Below, in pieces: positions 25,753 to 37,620 of a stretch of 64,000 nucleotides of DNA (the stretch's first letter is position 1; each line of letters opens with the position of its first letter). The notes below the pieces were generated by a model. That model searched no databases. It saw only the letters and a program-made list of their open reading frames with translations, and was not told where the DNA came from. Source of the stretch: Cymbidium sinense (Eukaryota > Streptophyta > Magnoliopsida > Asparagales > Orchidaceae). The stretch covers positions 27,094,450 to 27,158,449 of the forward strand of contig CM038214.1 of the NCBI GenBank assembly GCA_021442155.1, given 5' to 3'. The position numbers and the translations under genes were made by a program.

Positions 25753-26825
25753 CATAAACCCTAAACTTAAAACCTAAACCCTAAACTTTAAACACTAAAC
25801 CTTAAATCCAAAACCCTAAACCCTAAATCCTAAACCCTAAACTAACCCTAAACCATAAACCCTAAAATCTAAAACCTAAATAAAACCTAAAAATAAGATA
25901 AATAAAAAAATCCATAGCAAAATAAAATAAAAAAAATAAAATAAAAACATAAACGAAAACCTAAACCTAAACCTAAACCAAAAAAGAAAATAAAATAAAA
26001 AATAAAAACAAAACTGAAATAGAATAAATAAAACCTAAACTATAAAAAACTTAAATAAAATAAAAACTAAACCTACTATAAAATTATAATAAAATAAAAC
26101 TAAATAAAATCCTAAAACCTAAAAATAAAACCTAAAATAAATAAAAATAAAACTTAACCCTAAACTAAAAAAACTATACCTAAAATAAAAAAAATAAATA
26201 AATAAATTAAGCCTAAACCTAAATGAAAATAAATGAAACCTAAACCTAAACCTAAAATATACTAAACCTAAACCTAAACCTAAACTAAATTAAAATAATA
26301 ATGTAAAAATAAACCTAAACCTAAACTAAAAAATAAAACCTAAAATAAAAACCTAAAACCTAAACCTAAAATAAGAAAATAAAAAATTAAACCTAAACCT
26401 AAACCTAAAAATAAAAAATAAAACCTAATCCTAAAAAATGAAAAAAAACTCAGCTAAAAAAAACTAAAATAAATAAACCTAAAATAAATCTATTAAATAA
26501 AAATAAAAATAAACCTAAATTAAAATAAATAATAAATAAAATTATAAAATAAATTATATAAACTAGGTTTACATAATTAAAAAAAAACCTAAACCTCACC
26601 CTAAACCTACAACCTTACGCCTAAAACCTTGAACTCTAAATCTTGGTTTATTACCTAAACCACCACTAAACCACCACCCTACACAAACCCTACCCTACCT
26701 AAACCCTCCTAAACCTAAACCTAAACTTTAAACCCCAAATGGTTTAAACCTAAACTAAACTCAAAAGTAACCCTAAACCCCAAACTAGCTAAACCCTAAA
26801 CCCTAAACTAACCCTCAACCATAAG

Positions 26826-26870
26826 AATGGGTAGAACCTTGACAGTAGGAGCATCACCATTAACTAGGTT
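26826..26870 (+). pseudogene. GRP retrocopy 5, left fragment, interrupted by gypsy-derived copy B
   Basis: AATGGGTAGAACCTTGACAG starts at the usual 5' boundary of the retrocopy, follows a box at 26562, and stops after about 45 bp at TTAACTAGG. The sequence then becomes the left end of gypsy-derived segment B. A GRP right fragment lies beyond B at 40470-40812. The two may be parts of one copy split by insertion, with loss of about 120 bp of the middle, or two separate partial copies. Confidence 0.65.
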
Positions 26871-26889
26871 GTAGAACTTTATAAGATGC

Positions 26890-28450
26890 TTTAAAATGTT
26901 TTAGTATATTATGGTATTATGCCTTATAGTCTATATTAATATAAATCATAAAAATATTGATATAATAAATCAGATGATGAAATTTGTTAAATTTGAAGTG
27001 GGAATTAGGTTGAAGTACCAAAGGGGTGCTATGCCATTTGTAGTCTACAAAGTAAGATTTGATCTTCAAAATAAATATTATTTGTTGTAGCATAGTATAG
27101 CATCATATATCATAATATATTGTTACGCACATTTTAAATTTTTTAGTTTTTATTATCATGCAATCGAACATTAGCATTATTTATAAAAATGTTAATTTAG
27201 ACTATAAAATGGTGGAACTTGGACAAATTCATAATAGCTAAAAGCATGACATCATAATATATTATTTCAATTTAAAATATATAAGTGATACGACTCAAAT
27301 ATATATTTTTTATTGTTTAGAATAATTTTATGATTTTTTATCTTAAACAATCCCTTGTGATGTGATATGCAATATAATATAATAAAATATGTATATTGAA
27401 TTATAATATAGGATGCCATAACATAGTGTAGCATCATGCATTATAATATACTATTGTGTATTACTACTTATTATTTAACATATTTTAGCTTATTATAGTA
27501 TGATGGAGTAGAGTTTGTTCATGTGTAATTCATAAAAATACTGATTTATACACTGAGATTATTGGATTTGGCCAAACTTAAGGTAAGCTTCAGGGAACAT
27601 CATTAGGCTGAGCATCATGCATTATAACATACTATTGTGTATTACTACTTATTGTTCAACATATTTTAGTTTATTATAGTATGATGTAGTAGAGTTTGTA
27701 TAGGTATAATTCATAAAAATACTGATTTATACATTGAGATGATGGGATTTGGTCAAACTTAAGGTAAGCTTCAGGGAACATCATTAGGCTATGCTATGGT
27801 GTGTCATTTAATCAAAAGAATGGAATTTTGCATCCAAAATAAACGTTCATATTTCAACCAAATTTTATAAAATTTTTGCTTAAAGTGATTCATATTAAGG
27901 TGTAATGTAAGATAATATATTATATGAAAGCATATTAAATTATAATGTACATAACAATATAACTTCACATATATATGAATGTGGTGGTGTGTTACTAAAT
28001 GTTATGTACATTTTAGTATGTTTTGCATTTTCATAATATATTGGGTCAAAGCTCACAAAAATGTTAATTTGGAGGTTAAGATGGAAGAATTTGGCCAAAT
28101 ACATGGCACAGACCAAGAAGCAACACCAAAATTATGCTATTTTGCACCATTTCTAAGAAAAATAACAATTTTACATCCAAAATGAACATTATTCATATTT
28201 TGAGAAAATTTTGTTATTTGTTCCTTTTAAGTGATTATAATGAGGTGTAATGTTAGACAATATATTATATTATAGCAAATTATAATATAACATCATATAT
28301 TGTAATATAATATAGTGTGTTAATTCACACTATAATATGTTTAGCATGATATTGTATAGTTAGTTTGAGCTTGAACCATCATAAATCATAAAATGTTGAT
28401 TACAATATTAAGATGATGTAATTTGATTGAATACATCATAATGCTTTTGG
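26890..28450. repeat. Satellite-like array, monomer about 340 bp (copy B)
   Basis: Six diverged units share a landmark like AAAATGTTGATTTA...GATGGAATTTGGCCAAATTCA, at about 26958, 27188, 27536, 27717, 28060 and 28385. Spacings are roughly 230, 350, 180, 340 and 325 bp, so the full monomer is near 340 bp with two shortened units. Units at 27430-27612 and 27613-27793 form a nearly exact tandem duplication of about 181 bp. Other recurring phrases are AAGGTGTGCTATG and CATCCAAAATAAACGTT. The whole array recurs in C with one unit fewer. Confidence 0.82.
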
Positions 28451-28459
28451 TTGAAGTAT

Positions 28460-29850
28460 TAAAGGTGTGCATAAGAGAAGAAATAAGATTTGATGAGAAT
28501 TACATATCAAGGACATGGAGGGAGATCTGCTAGGGGATCACACATGCATTGGACATGACATGTGAGGGGACTATGTCGATGGCATAGATGAAGAAAATCT
28601 ACTAAGGATAAGGTTTGAATTTGATTTTATTATATGATTTATGGAAAGAAGATCTGCTGGGGATAAGAATCTATAATCCTCCAAGGACTAAAATCAAATT
28701 GACTTTATTTTTTTTTTTGTTTTAATTGAAGTGGAGGAATATCTGCTACAGATATGTGCTTGAGTCTCCTAGGGATCGGGTATATGAACCTTCCACTAGG
28801 GAGGAGTGCAGGCTATCCACGGGGATTAGGATTTGAGTTTGATTTCATAGATTTCTTTGGGGATGTATCCATTGGGGATAGTTGGTTGGATTTATTTGAT
28901 TTAGACTTTACTGGGGAGTTGGTTTAATTTGGCTCCACTAGGTAGGTTGGTTTTAAATTTGATTTGTTTGCTTAACTTGTTTATATACAATTTGGGGCTC
29001 CATTGGGAAAAATTGTATGATTTAACTCCACTAGGGAAAATCAGATTGGGTTTAATTTCATCTGAGTTCATGTATTGACCTAGTCGGTGTATGATGGCCC
29101 ACTGAGAAGGAGCTATATCAGCCTTGACCTACCACTGGTTTCCAAATCCAAAGGGATAGTCTATTGGCTGCAGGGTAGAGCTAGCCAATCTAAGGGGTCA
29201 CCTTTCAGTGTGTAATAGCTATGCTAGGAAGAAGGCATAGTAGACTTACATCTTCTAAAGTGATGAACAACTACTGGGGTGACCTATTGGATGCACAATA
29301 AATCGAACATGACCTAGGGCGACAATAGAGTGAATGCCGCTGGGAACTTATGTTAACTCAAAAGTAATCAAGATTAATTTTATCTTAATTTTATGTTATT
29401 TAATATGGTTTGTTTGGTTTAGTTTGATTTCAAATTGAGGGCATATCCGCTGAAGATGTGAGCATGGTCAAATTTGATAGATTTAGTTTTTTTTGGCCAT
29501 GTCGATGTGATGCACCCATTGAGAAGGGGCTATATCAAACTTCTACTATCTTAGCTTTACATATCCATAGGGATAGTCTACTGGCCCTAGGGCAGAGCTA
29601 GCCAACATAAGGGGTTGCCTTTCAGTGTGCAATAGCTATGCTAAGAAGAAAGTGTAGTAGACTTATATTTTTTAAAGTAAGGAACAACCGCAGGGGTGAC
29701 CTGTTGGTAGCATAATAAATTGAACCTAACTTAGGGGCGACTATTGAGTGGATGCCATTAGGGACTTATATCAACTCAAGAGTAGTTAGACGATTCCTAT
29801 AGGGAGTTTTGCTAACACTGCCCTAAAGATAGGATACCTGCTTAGGAAAA
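28460..29850. repeat. Second tandem-repeat zone downstream of pol (copy B)
   Basis: Two units of about 410 bp (about 29085-29372 and 29500-29790) share phrases such as GAGAAGG, AAGGGATAGTCTA, GCAGAGCTAGCCAA, TTTCAGTGTGCAATAGCTAT, AGAAGGCATAGTAGACTTA and GGGGTGACCTATTGG. The stretch 28500-29060 has many CTGGGGAT and CCACTAGGGA phrases. In coding sense this is 3' of integrase, where Tat-lineage elements often carry hypervariable tandem repeats. No protein is recognisable. Confidence 0.75.
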
Positions 29851-29910
29851 GGTACTACTATGGCTATCCTCCTAATCCACAATTGAACGTATATTTCATT
29901 TATATGTTTT

Positions 29911-30010
29911 NNNNNNNNNNNNNNNNNNNNNNNNNNNNNNNNNNNNNNNNNNNNNNNNNNNNNNNNNNNNNNNNNNNNNNNNNNNNNNNNNNNNNNNNNN
30001 NNNNNNNNNN
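29911..30010. other. Assembly gap of 100 N
   Basis: Exactly 100 N, a conventional size for a gap of unknown length. The left side matches C at about 57390. The right side begins inside RNase H. By comparison with C, the missing sequence should include the rest of RNase H, the archaeal-type RNase H, integrase and part of the tandem repeats, probably 2.5 kb or more. Confidence 0.95.
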
Positions 30011-30205
30011 TGTCATGAGATACTATAGTGGATTGATTCTAGAGATTAAGTTCATCTTATGAGGAATCATGTAGTGTAATTTTGGGATGCAAATATTAAA
30101 GCTAGGCAATGCTTCTGAATGGTTGGATAATTAGCCTCAATAGGGACTAGATGATGGCTGAGGTAGTAGAGTGTGTTTTGCTTCCCTTCATCATTAGCTT
30201 GGGGC
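30011..30205 (-). pseudogene. Gypsy RNase H, N-terminal part (copy B)
   Basis: Minus-strand reading through small frame breaks gives GALLPQANDEGK, LYYLSHHLVPIEANYPTIQK, then CLALIFASQ and further down MNLISRINP in shifted frame. This is the typical gypsy RT-linked RNase H (family phrases GALLAQ, YYLSR, NYSPIEK, CLALVFA). In C this body is deleted. The fragment continues into the assembly gap. Function is lost through frameshifts. Confidence 0.78.
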
Positions 30206-31042
30206 AACAAAGCACCAAGGGAGTTATCTAACGTAGCAATGTAAGGCGAGTTTTTCTAATAGGGTCGCTAGAACCGATCATCATCCAGTAATGCTTGGAG
30301 TCTTCGAAGGCATGCACACACTTATGATCCCACTTAAACTTGGCATCCTTTTTGACAAGAGCTGAGAATGGCTGACATATTTTTGATATGTTGGATATAA
30401 AGCATCTTAGATATGCCAACTGCCCTTGGAATGATTTGAGTTGAGTTAAACTTTTAGTGGGTGGCATTTTTAATATCGCCTTTAATCTTCTCCAATCATT
30501 TTGATTCTAGTGTCGACAACAAACCCAAGGAATTTCCCTAAAGCTACTCCTAATGCACACTTTAGGGGGTTCATTTTGAGGTTAAATTGTCTTAACTATT
30601 CGAAAACTACTCTCAAGTCAAAGAGATAGCCTTCCTTTTTGGTACTTTTGACCATGAGATCATTGATATAACACTCGACTTGATGATGAATGAGTTCATC
30701 AAAGATTCGAGTCATAGCTTGTTGGTATGTAGCATAGGAATTTTTAAGGCTGAAAGGCATGACCTTATATTAATAAATTCATATTGAGGTTCTAAAAGTA
30801 GTGTTTCTTTCATCTTCAGAGGTCATCTTTATTTGGTTATATCTAGATAAGCCATCCATGAAAGATAAGACTACATGAGATGAGGCAATGTCCACCATCA
30901 ACTCTAGGATTGGTAGTGGAAATTCATCTTTTGGACATGCCTTATTTAAATCCCTAAAATTGATGCATATGTTAATTTGATTATTCTTTTTCTTAACTTG
31001 GATGACGCTAAATGGGTATTTTTCTTCGGATGAAGTTATCAA
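30206..31042 (-). pseudogene. Gypsy reverse transcriptase (copy B)
   Basis: In coding order (31042 to 30206): EEKYPFSVIQVKKKNNQIN, INFRDLNKACPKDEFPLP, SHVVLSFMDGLSRYNQIKM, a YIND motif in place of the catalytic YVDD (30659-30670), MNPLKCALGVALGKFLGF, PPTKSLTQLKSFQGQLAYL, and RFISNISKICQPFS-like thumb/connection motifs. RT normally copies the element RNA into DNA. Here the first Asp of the YVDD pair is Asn and several frame breaks occur, so it is inactive. The motif set is that of the Tat lineage. Confidence 0.88.
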
Positions 31043-31760
31043 TCAATTTCTTGACTTCATAAATGACCTATTATTTTATGTCTAATTGCATGCATCTAGG
31101 AGCTTTTGATAGGGTTAGTAGTAGGCTCTATTGCTAGTTTATAGACTACTATGTTAGGAGCTAATCCAGGCATCTCTTCATAACTCCCTGCAAAGCAGTC
31201 CTTAAACTCAGTCAATAGCTTAACAAAGTCATTGGTTTTAATTTCATTCAATAAAGAACTCATGTATGTCAGGCGTGGATCTTCTTTAGTTCCTATGTTG
31301 ATTTCCTTGAGCTCATCAATGGTTGACTTGATCTATTCTTCAAACTCTAGTGTATCTTTGACTTCAAAATCAATTGGATCATCTGAAGTTTCTAAGCATC
31401 CTCATATGAGTTAATATGATTTGAAAAGAACCTATCGATTCCAAATGATTGGTGATGACTAAGCATTAATCTTCATCATTGATTGGACCACTATACCGAA
31501 TCCTAGTTTTGATCTTGATTGAGAACTTTTGCATTTGTTCTTCCATATTCTTTCGAAGTAATCTAACCTATACTTTGACAAAGTATGTGGGATTAACCCT
31601 TTCTTTGCTAAATTATGAACACAAGGCAAGTACCAATCAAAAGGTAATTCTAATAAATCTTTATATGAATTATCCCAGAAAGATGCTCCCAAAAAGAACC
31701 TATGGATGACTTATGGGCTTCCTTAATTACCAAACCCTCAACTTTTTAAGTGAAAAGAAT
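31043..31760 (-). pseudogene. Protease-RT linker of gypsy polyprotein (copy B)
   Basis: The minus strand encodes fragments such as WKNKCKSSQSRSKLGFG, then NHLESDRFFSNHI-type and YEEMPGLAPNIVVYKLAI phrases leading towards RT. The EMPGLxPxIxxHxLxI pattern is the standard lead-in to gypsy RT. Between this phrase and the EEKYPF start of RT about 40 residues are missing or scrambled. The equivalent region in C is 60900-61600. Confidence 0.75.
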
Positions 31761-32239
31761 GGTTAGAGCAAAGGTTCACAACTGATGCCTAGCTGTTTCA
31801 TACATAGACTTGGATACAATTATTCGTTGCTTTGGAGCCCAGTCTTCATCACTATCTGGCTCGAGTGTCACCTTTAAGGGAATCTACTACTGAGAAGAGC
31901 TGGCTAGTGTGCTAATCATATAAGACTTAGCCTAGAACTAGATTCTAAGTCTATATAGATAGTAGGTGTGCTCCTGGTAGTTGGGATAGATCTTCTATTA
32001 GGTGGCCAATAAAGAAGTTTTCCACCCCTAGGATTGCCTCTGGACTGGCCACTTCCTCTGCCTGGTGGAGGTCAGGTCATCCTACCATATGTTGAATGGA
32101 GTAAGAAGCGGGTGGAATCTAATTGCTCCACTTCCTCCTCCAAATCTATTTCCACTCCCTTTATTTTTAATTTTCATTTTGTCTTTCTTTTCTTTTTTTC
32201 TTTTTTTTCTTTTTCCTTTCCTTATGTTTTATTTTAAAC

Positions 32240-32560
32240 TTTGGCCAAGTTTGTGAGAATAGACTTATTGATTTTAAGGTAGTAAGCATCCTCATATATG
32301 ACAACCTCATGAACTATAAATGGCTTGAGATCTCCTTTAAAAAGTGATCCCACCTCTCATGAACTTCGTACACTGATGTAGATAAGATGGAACTATGTTG
32401 TTCATGTATCCATGGTCTCCCAAGCAAAGCATTCAAAGATGTATCCAGTCTATAATGTGAAACTTGGCTTGCCTCCAAATCATCTATCTCCAAGGGCAAT
32501 ACTATGGAGCCTAAGGCATTGACCTCACTTTTGGAGTGCAAATTCAATCTTCCCATCTAG
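32240..32560 (-). pseudogene. Gypsy retropepsin, C-terminal half (copy B)
   Basis: Minus-strand translation from 32556: NLHSKSEVNALGSIVLPLEI, a DTSLNALLGRPWIHEQHSS motif, then frame damage before SVYEVHERW. LLGRPW is intact here, unlike copy A. The same upstream break as in A and C removes the catalytic half of the protease, after which the DNA becomes non-coding. Confidence 0.82.
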
Positions 32561-35500
32561 ACTTAGACTCTAGACACTAAGACTTCCTAGTCATAAGACA
32601 CTTGACAATTAGGTAAACACTTAACCTAAGCTTTAAAGACTAGAAGGGTTAACCATGATTAGGTTATACTATAAAGATTAGATAATCCACCCACCCTACA
32701 ACCCAAATCCAATCCATGTTCACCTTCTCAAACTAAACCTCAAGTTCAATTCAAACATCAAATTCAAATCTGAATCCAAACCTAAATTCTAAAACCAAAT
32801 GATTGAAGCCCATGATCAAATCCAAACTTGAAACCCTTCCTAAGACATATGACCTATCCCATGGACTTAGCCAAATCCTAATCCAAATCAATCCAAAATC
32901 AATTGATTTTCTTATAATCAATTTATATCTTCAATCATCTTCTTAAATATAAATGAAATCTACATTCAAATGATCAAAACTAAATCAAACTAAATCAAAT
33001 TAAATCAAAACCCTTCCTAAGTGATATGACCTACCCATGGACTTAGCTAAATCTTAATCCAAATCAAGTCAAAATCAATTGATTTTCTCACAAATCAATC
33101 ATATTTTCATTCATCTTCACAAATTTAAATGAAATATATATTTAAATCATAAAAACTAAATTAAACAAAATTAAAATCCAAGTCTATGCCACATGACTCA
33201 ACTCCTTGGATTTAGCCAAATTCCTTCATTCCAATATCCAATTTCAATTGATTTTCTCATGAATCAATCAAACCTTCAATCATATTGACAAATATAAATG
33301 AAATCTACAATCATCAAGCCAAACTAAAATCAACCCAAGTCAACCCAACTTAGCCCTTTTGACTTCAAATGTTTAAATGAACTAAAACCCATTTGAACCC
33401 AAGCCAATGGTAATTGAATTTATATATCACTCCCAAATCCATATATAAACCCAACTAAATTAAACTTAACCCAAAATCAAGCCAACTAAACCAAATTGAT
33501 CAATTGACCCAAAGTGGCCAATTTGACCAGCTAAGTTTTAATCCTACCCAAATTGGATTGAACCAAGCCCATCAAAACCTCCCATCATAATTGTTGATCA
33601 CCCTAGGTTATCAATTATCACAAATTGGTCAAACCAAGTCAACTTGGTCATTTGACCAAGTCAACCCCTTAACCCATATGAACCCAACTAGCCAAATTGT
33701 AAACCTAAGCCAAATCCTTGAAACTAATGATTCATACCAAATTGAAATCAATATTTGAATATGACTTGACCTTCAATTGAGTCAAACCAAACCCAATTAG
33801 TCCTCTTGACCCAAGTTGACTCAAATTGACCTAAAAAACCAAATTGGGTCAAATCAAAATATAAACCAAATTGATAACCAATGGCTCAAGTTCATTCCAA
33901 ATTGATTGTTGAACTTTACCAAAGCCATGATTGGACCCAATTGAACCCAATTGACCTACTTAGCCCAAATTGACCTAAAGGTTCAAGTTGTCCTAAATCA
34001 AAATCAAATCCAAATTAATTAAAACCAAAGACGAGAATCATCTTCAATTGGTTAATTAAACCCAAACCAACACCCAACACATTTTTGGCCAATTTGGTCA
34101 ATAACTTAATCCATTTGACCCAAATGAATTCAAATGAGCCAAAATAAAATCTAAGATAAACTAAACTAAACCAATTAAACCAAAACATCCCAAATGATCA
34201 TATGAACTTAACAACTCTTGGTTTGACCTAATTTGACCAATTGGTCAACTTGACCCAACCTAACCCAAATTTGACCTAAATGAGTCAAATTGAGCCAAAC
34301 CAACCAAATCAACTCCAATTGACTTGAAATTTGGGCTAACCCACTTTTAGCTCATTTAAATGCCCAAATCAATCAATGCTAAATGATCATTCTACTCTTT
34401 GGTCAAGGGCATCACATGAGACAAATCACCCAAGTAAGTGGTCATTTCCATTTCTTGGGAACTTAATACTTCCAAATGGTCCTCTTAGGCACCTAGGACA
34501 CTACCCAACTTGTCCCAAGGGGTGGTTGGGTCATCACCCATGGGAGGTCAAATCACCTCACCCTCCCATTGGAACATTTAAAACCCATAGGACACCCATG
34601 ATTCCTCCTTAGCGACCATCTCCACACCTTGAACCAACTCTGAGCCAACTCACCCTCCCTACCACCCACGACTCGAGATGGACGTCCATTAGAAGCAAAA
34701 TCCCACCCATCAAGATGAGGAAAGGGAGGGGTATACCCTCTCATTTTCACTCAAACACACACAAAAATCATTCCTCAATGCCTTAGCTACCCAAGAAGAG
34801 ATGCTAGAGCCATTCCCTAAGCTTCCAAGGTCATTCCTTGATCGAAAAATGCCATCCCCATCTATCCAAAAATAAGACACTCCCATTTTCTACCTAACAT
34901 CCCTATTTCTCCATCAAACTCAAATTAATTTTCCAATCACCTTCCTTAGGCCTCATCGAGCAAGAATAAATCATCTCCCAAGCTTCCCTAGCACCAGAGG
35001 TGGGACTTCATCAAAGCAACTCAAATCATCCATTCATTTCTGGAACATCACATCAAGGAATTGATCCAATTATTGCTCAACATTTCATTTTACTAAAGCT
35101 TCTTCAATTGTCTGAGCCACTGGTCTTGAGCTCTGGTGAGGTATGCTTCAAAAACTGATCCTTAGGTAAAAATGGATTGGAGCATTTTGAAGAGAACTTC
35201 CTTCTCGTGTGATCTTGATTGTTGGATCCCCTTCGATCAATGTCACGAAGGTCTGGGATCATTTTGGATTTTATTCGAGCTCTGGTAAGCTCAAATCAAG
35301 TGAGCAATGTCGGATGGAATACATTCTCCCTCACTCGCATGACGTTAGATCACGCATCATCTGTTCTGTGTGATCAAAATGGATGGTCTTGATTAGATCA
35401 ACTAAATTGATCTAATTTAATCCTATTAAGCTGTGGGATTAATCATAACCAACAAATCTTAGATCCAATGAAAGAGAAGAAAGTTCATGCCGCCACATGG

Positions 35501-36844
35501 TACTAAGTCATAAGTTTTAAGTAGCTAATCCCGTGGTGCCACATGGAAAGCACATTGCATCAGTGCACCACATGGTGCCAACAGGAATAAGCTTTAATCT
35601 GGTTTAATTAATCATTTTTAATGGCTAAAACTTCTAAAAATCATAGAGAAATAAAACAAATGCAAAAAATAATCATTTTAAAGGTATTTTAGAGGAGAAT
35701 TAATTAACAATGATCTTAATTATATTTTGAAATAAAGGTTTAATTAAAGTATAATTACAAAAATTAATTAGCTTAATTACTTAATTACTTGAGTAATTAA
35801 TCCCAAATTTTGTGGATAATTTAATGGGATGATCTCTACCTCCTATGATTTTCTTGGGATTTATTGCTCACTTAATTAGAAAAATTGACTAATTAATCTT
35901 TAACTACTCTTTTAAGTTAATTAATGATTAATTAATCCCATGAATATAAATAAATTGGTTAATTATGTTTATTAATTATTGTTCAATAGTAAGTAAACTA
36001 AGGAATAGGGTTGCACCACTTTCCCAAGTTCATTTCACCCTTTTTAAAATTAAATTAATGATTTAAAATTAATTAAATCACTTAATAAAATTGAAATCAT
36101 AATCACATCGCCTTAATTAATTAAATCTTGGGGTCGATCTTTAGGTGTTTAATAACCTAAAGGAGTTTAATGAAATTATAGTTATTCCACATGTGTAGGA
36201 AAACCATAAGAGTAATTAAATAAGTGTCGTAATCTAGTTAACTATTAATCATGAGCCAATTGCATTAGGTCCCTATTATTTCCTAAGACCATTGCAAGTT
36301 TTTCCTCCATGCATATCATGTTGGCTCATAATTATTTAATTAATTATTTTAAGGTGACATAGGTAAGGGTAATTAATTCATCTAATTAGGGGTTCAACTT
36401 AATTAACCCACAAAATCAACTTAATTATATTTCCTTAAATTAAATCAAATCACTAATGTGGGAATGGGCTTTAAATAGCAGTGATGATTTCTCTTCTCCT
36501 CTTTAAATTAAATCAAATCCAAAACTTAAGGAATAAAGAAGCTTTGGTTTGCTTTAAATAATCTTATTTGACTTGATTGTCCTTAAGAACTAGTTTGGTT
36601 GAATAAATCAGAAGCTTGTATTTGATTGTTCTCTTTCCAATCATGTTAAATTTGGTATGTCATTTGAATTCATGCATCTATCTTTTCAAAATCATGTAAA
36701 ACAAAATGGATTTGTTTTATGTAAACTTGCATGTGTTGATTTCAAATGTATTTTTCAAAAGCTTATAAATGAATAATAATATGTGTTATGATTCTAGTTA
36801 TAAATACATAAGAAATGCATATGCTTATATCTTAAGTGTATGAA
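32561..36844. other. Gag-less upstream non-coding region (copy B)
   Basis: Aligned with A 791-5070. It holds the TTGACC-rich part (about 33480-34330), the mixed-composition part (about 34370-35165, with a GGTGAGGTATG phrase where A has a splice-donor-like site), and the TTAATTAA-rich part. No gag, zinc knuckle or other coding signature is seen on either strand. Confidence 0.6.
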
Positions 36845-37620
36845 TGTTGAGTTCTCTTTCCTATTCATGTGTTGATTTATATAAGATTAAATGGTAATGG
36901 GTATATAAGGACATCCAGGAACACGAGGCTTTAGCTAGCCTCAAAGAGGTCATTTGTTTACCTCACTTCTCTGGTTTAACAATGACATGTACCCATTTGA
37001 TTTTATTCTTATGTATTTAAACATTAGAATTTGGATAGAGCTATAATTCATATATGTAAATGATTCAATAAAAAATATAGATTCTTTGCATGGTTTTCTT
37101 TCCTTCATTTATGTATACATCCATGTGTGTCCAAGAAAAGCAAGTATATAGTCCGGACATCCAGAATACAATGCTTTAGTTAGCCCCAAGGAGGTCATTG
37201 ATTACCTCACTTCCTTAGTTTAACAATGACATGTAGTTGCTATATCTTTGTAGATATATATGTATATGTGATTAGTGAATGAAAATCCCATTTTACATAA
37301 AAATTGCTTGCATTCATAATTGACTAAGTGGTTGAATTAATTAGCCATACGATTTGGAGCTTACTTCTTATGTTCATGTATACAAATTTACATATGTTTG
37401 AATGCAAATGGGTATATAATCTGGACAACCTGAGAATATGAGGATTTAGCTAGCTCCAAGGAGGTCATTTGATTACCTCACTTCCTTGGTTTAACAATGA
37501 CACATGCTTATTTAATTCAATCTAATGTCCTTTTTGAATAAGAATTTGGATAAAGTTTTAAATTAATAAGTTTAAATAATTCAATCAATAAAAATATAAA
37601 ATCTAAACATACACACACAT
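36845..37620. repeat. Three tandem units of about 255 bp (copy B)
   Basis: Cores at about 36909-36994, 37155-37235 and 37423-37507 match the three cores of copy A in order and spacing. They include the CAAGGAGGTCATT and ACCTCACTTCC phrases that can form a short hairpin. Confidence 0.8.

Larger units (their letters stand above)
8939..26580 (+). repeat. Landmark box family in first array
   Basis: A box close to CCTACTAGTTTACTTAATTT recurs at 8939, 9777, 12551, 14195, 16041, 16327 (weak), 17339, 18914, 19780, 20699, 22477, 24087, 24950 and 26562. Most copies are followed by a T or A run and then a CCCTAAA-rich zone. Many intervals are about 840-920 bp or about 1550-1800 bp, which suggests a basic unit near 0.85 kb with some boxes lost. 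The middle bases vary (CTAGT, CAGGT, CCGGT, TCAAT). This box separates successive units of the array. Confidence 0.85.
8378..26825 (+). repeat. Degenerate telomere-like array with higher-order structure
   Basis: About 18 kb of repeats built from CCCTAAA (plant telomere heptamer), CCTAAA, and AAATA or AAAATA phrases. They are almost all C-rich on the plus strand. Perfect heptamer runs reach only about four or five units (near 9110-9140, 10185-10220, 11470-11500, 11785-11815). CCCTAAA-rich zones alternate with CCTAAA/ATAAA-rich zones. Embedded are four GRP 3'-end copies and the start of a fifth, landmark boxes, an inverted stretch and GC-rich patches. The heavy degeneracy and the flanking transposons argue for an interstitial or subtelomeric block rather than a chromosome end. 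Confidence 0.92.

Noticed and set aside
8378..26825. True chromosome end (functional telomere)
   Set aside because: Repeats are heavily degenerate, perfect runs reach only about five units, and transposon-bearing DNA lies on both sides.
26890..28450. Centromeric satellite
   Set aside because: The unit count is low and it sits inside a gypsy-derived element. Nothing in the sequence shows centromere function, so only a satellite-like call is kept.
31232..31709. Plus-strand frames at 31232-31414 and 31479-31709
   Set aside because: They are antisense shadows of the protease-RT linker of copy B.
32034..32256. Two overlapping plus-strand frames with hydrophobic Phe/Leu ends
   Set aside because: They result from the pyrimidine-rich tract antisense to the gypsy linker.
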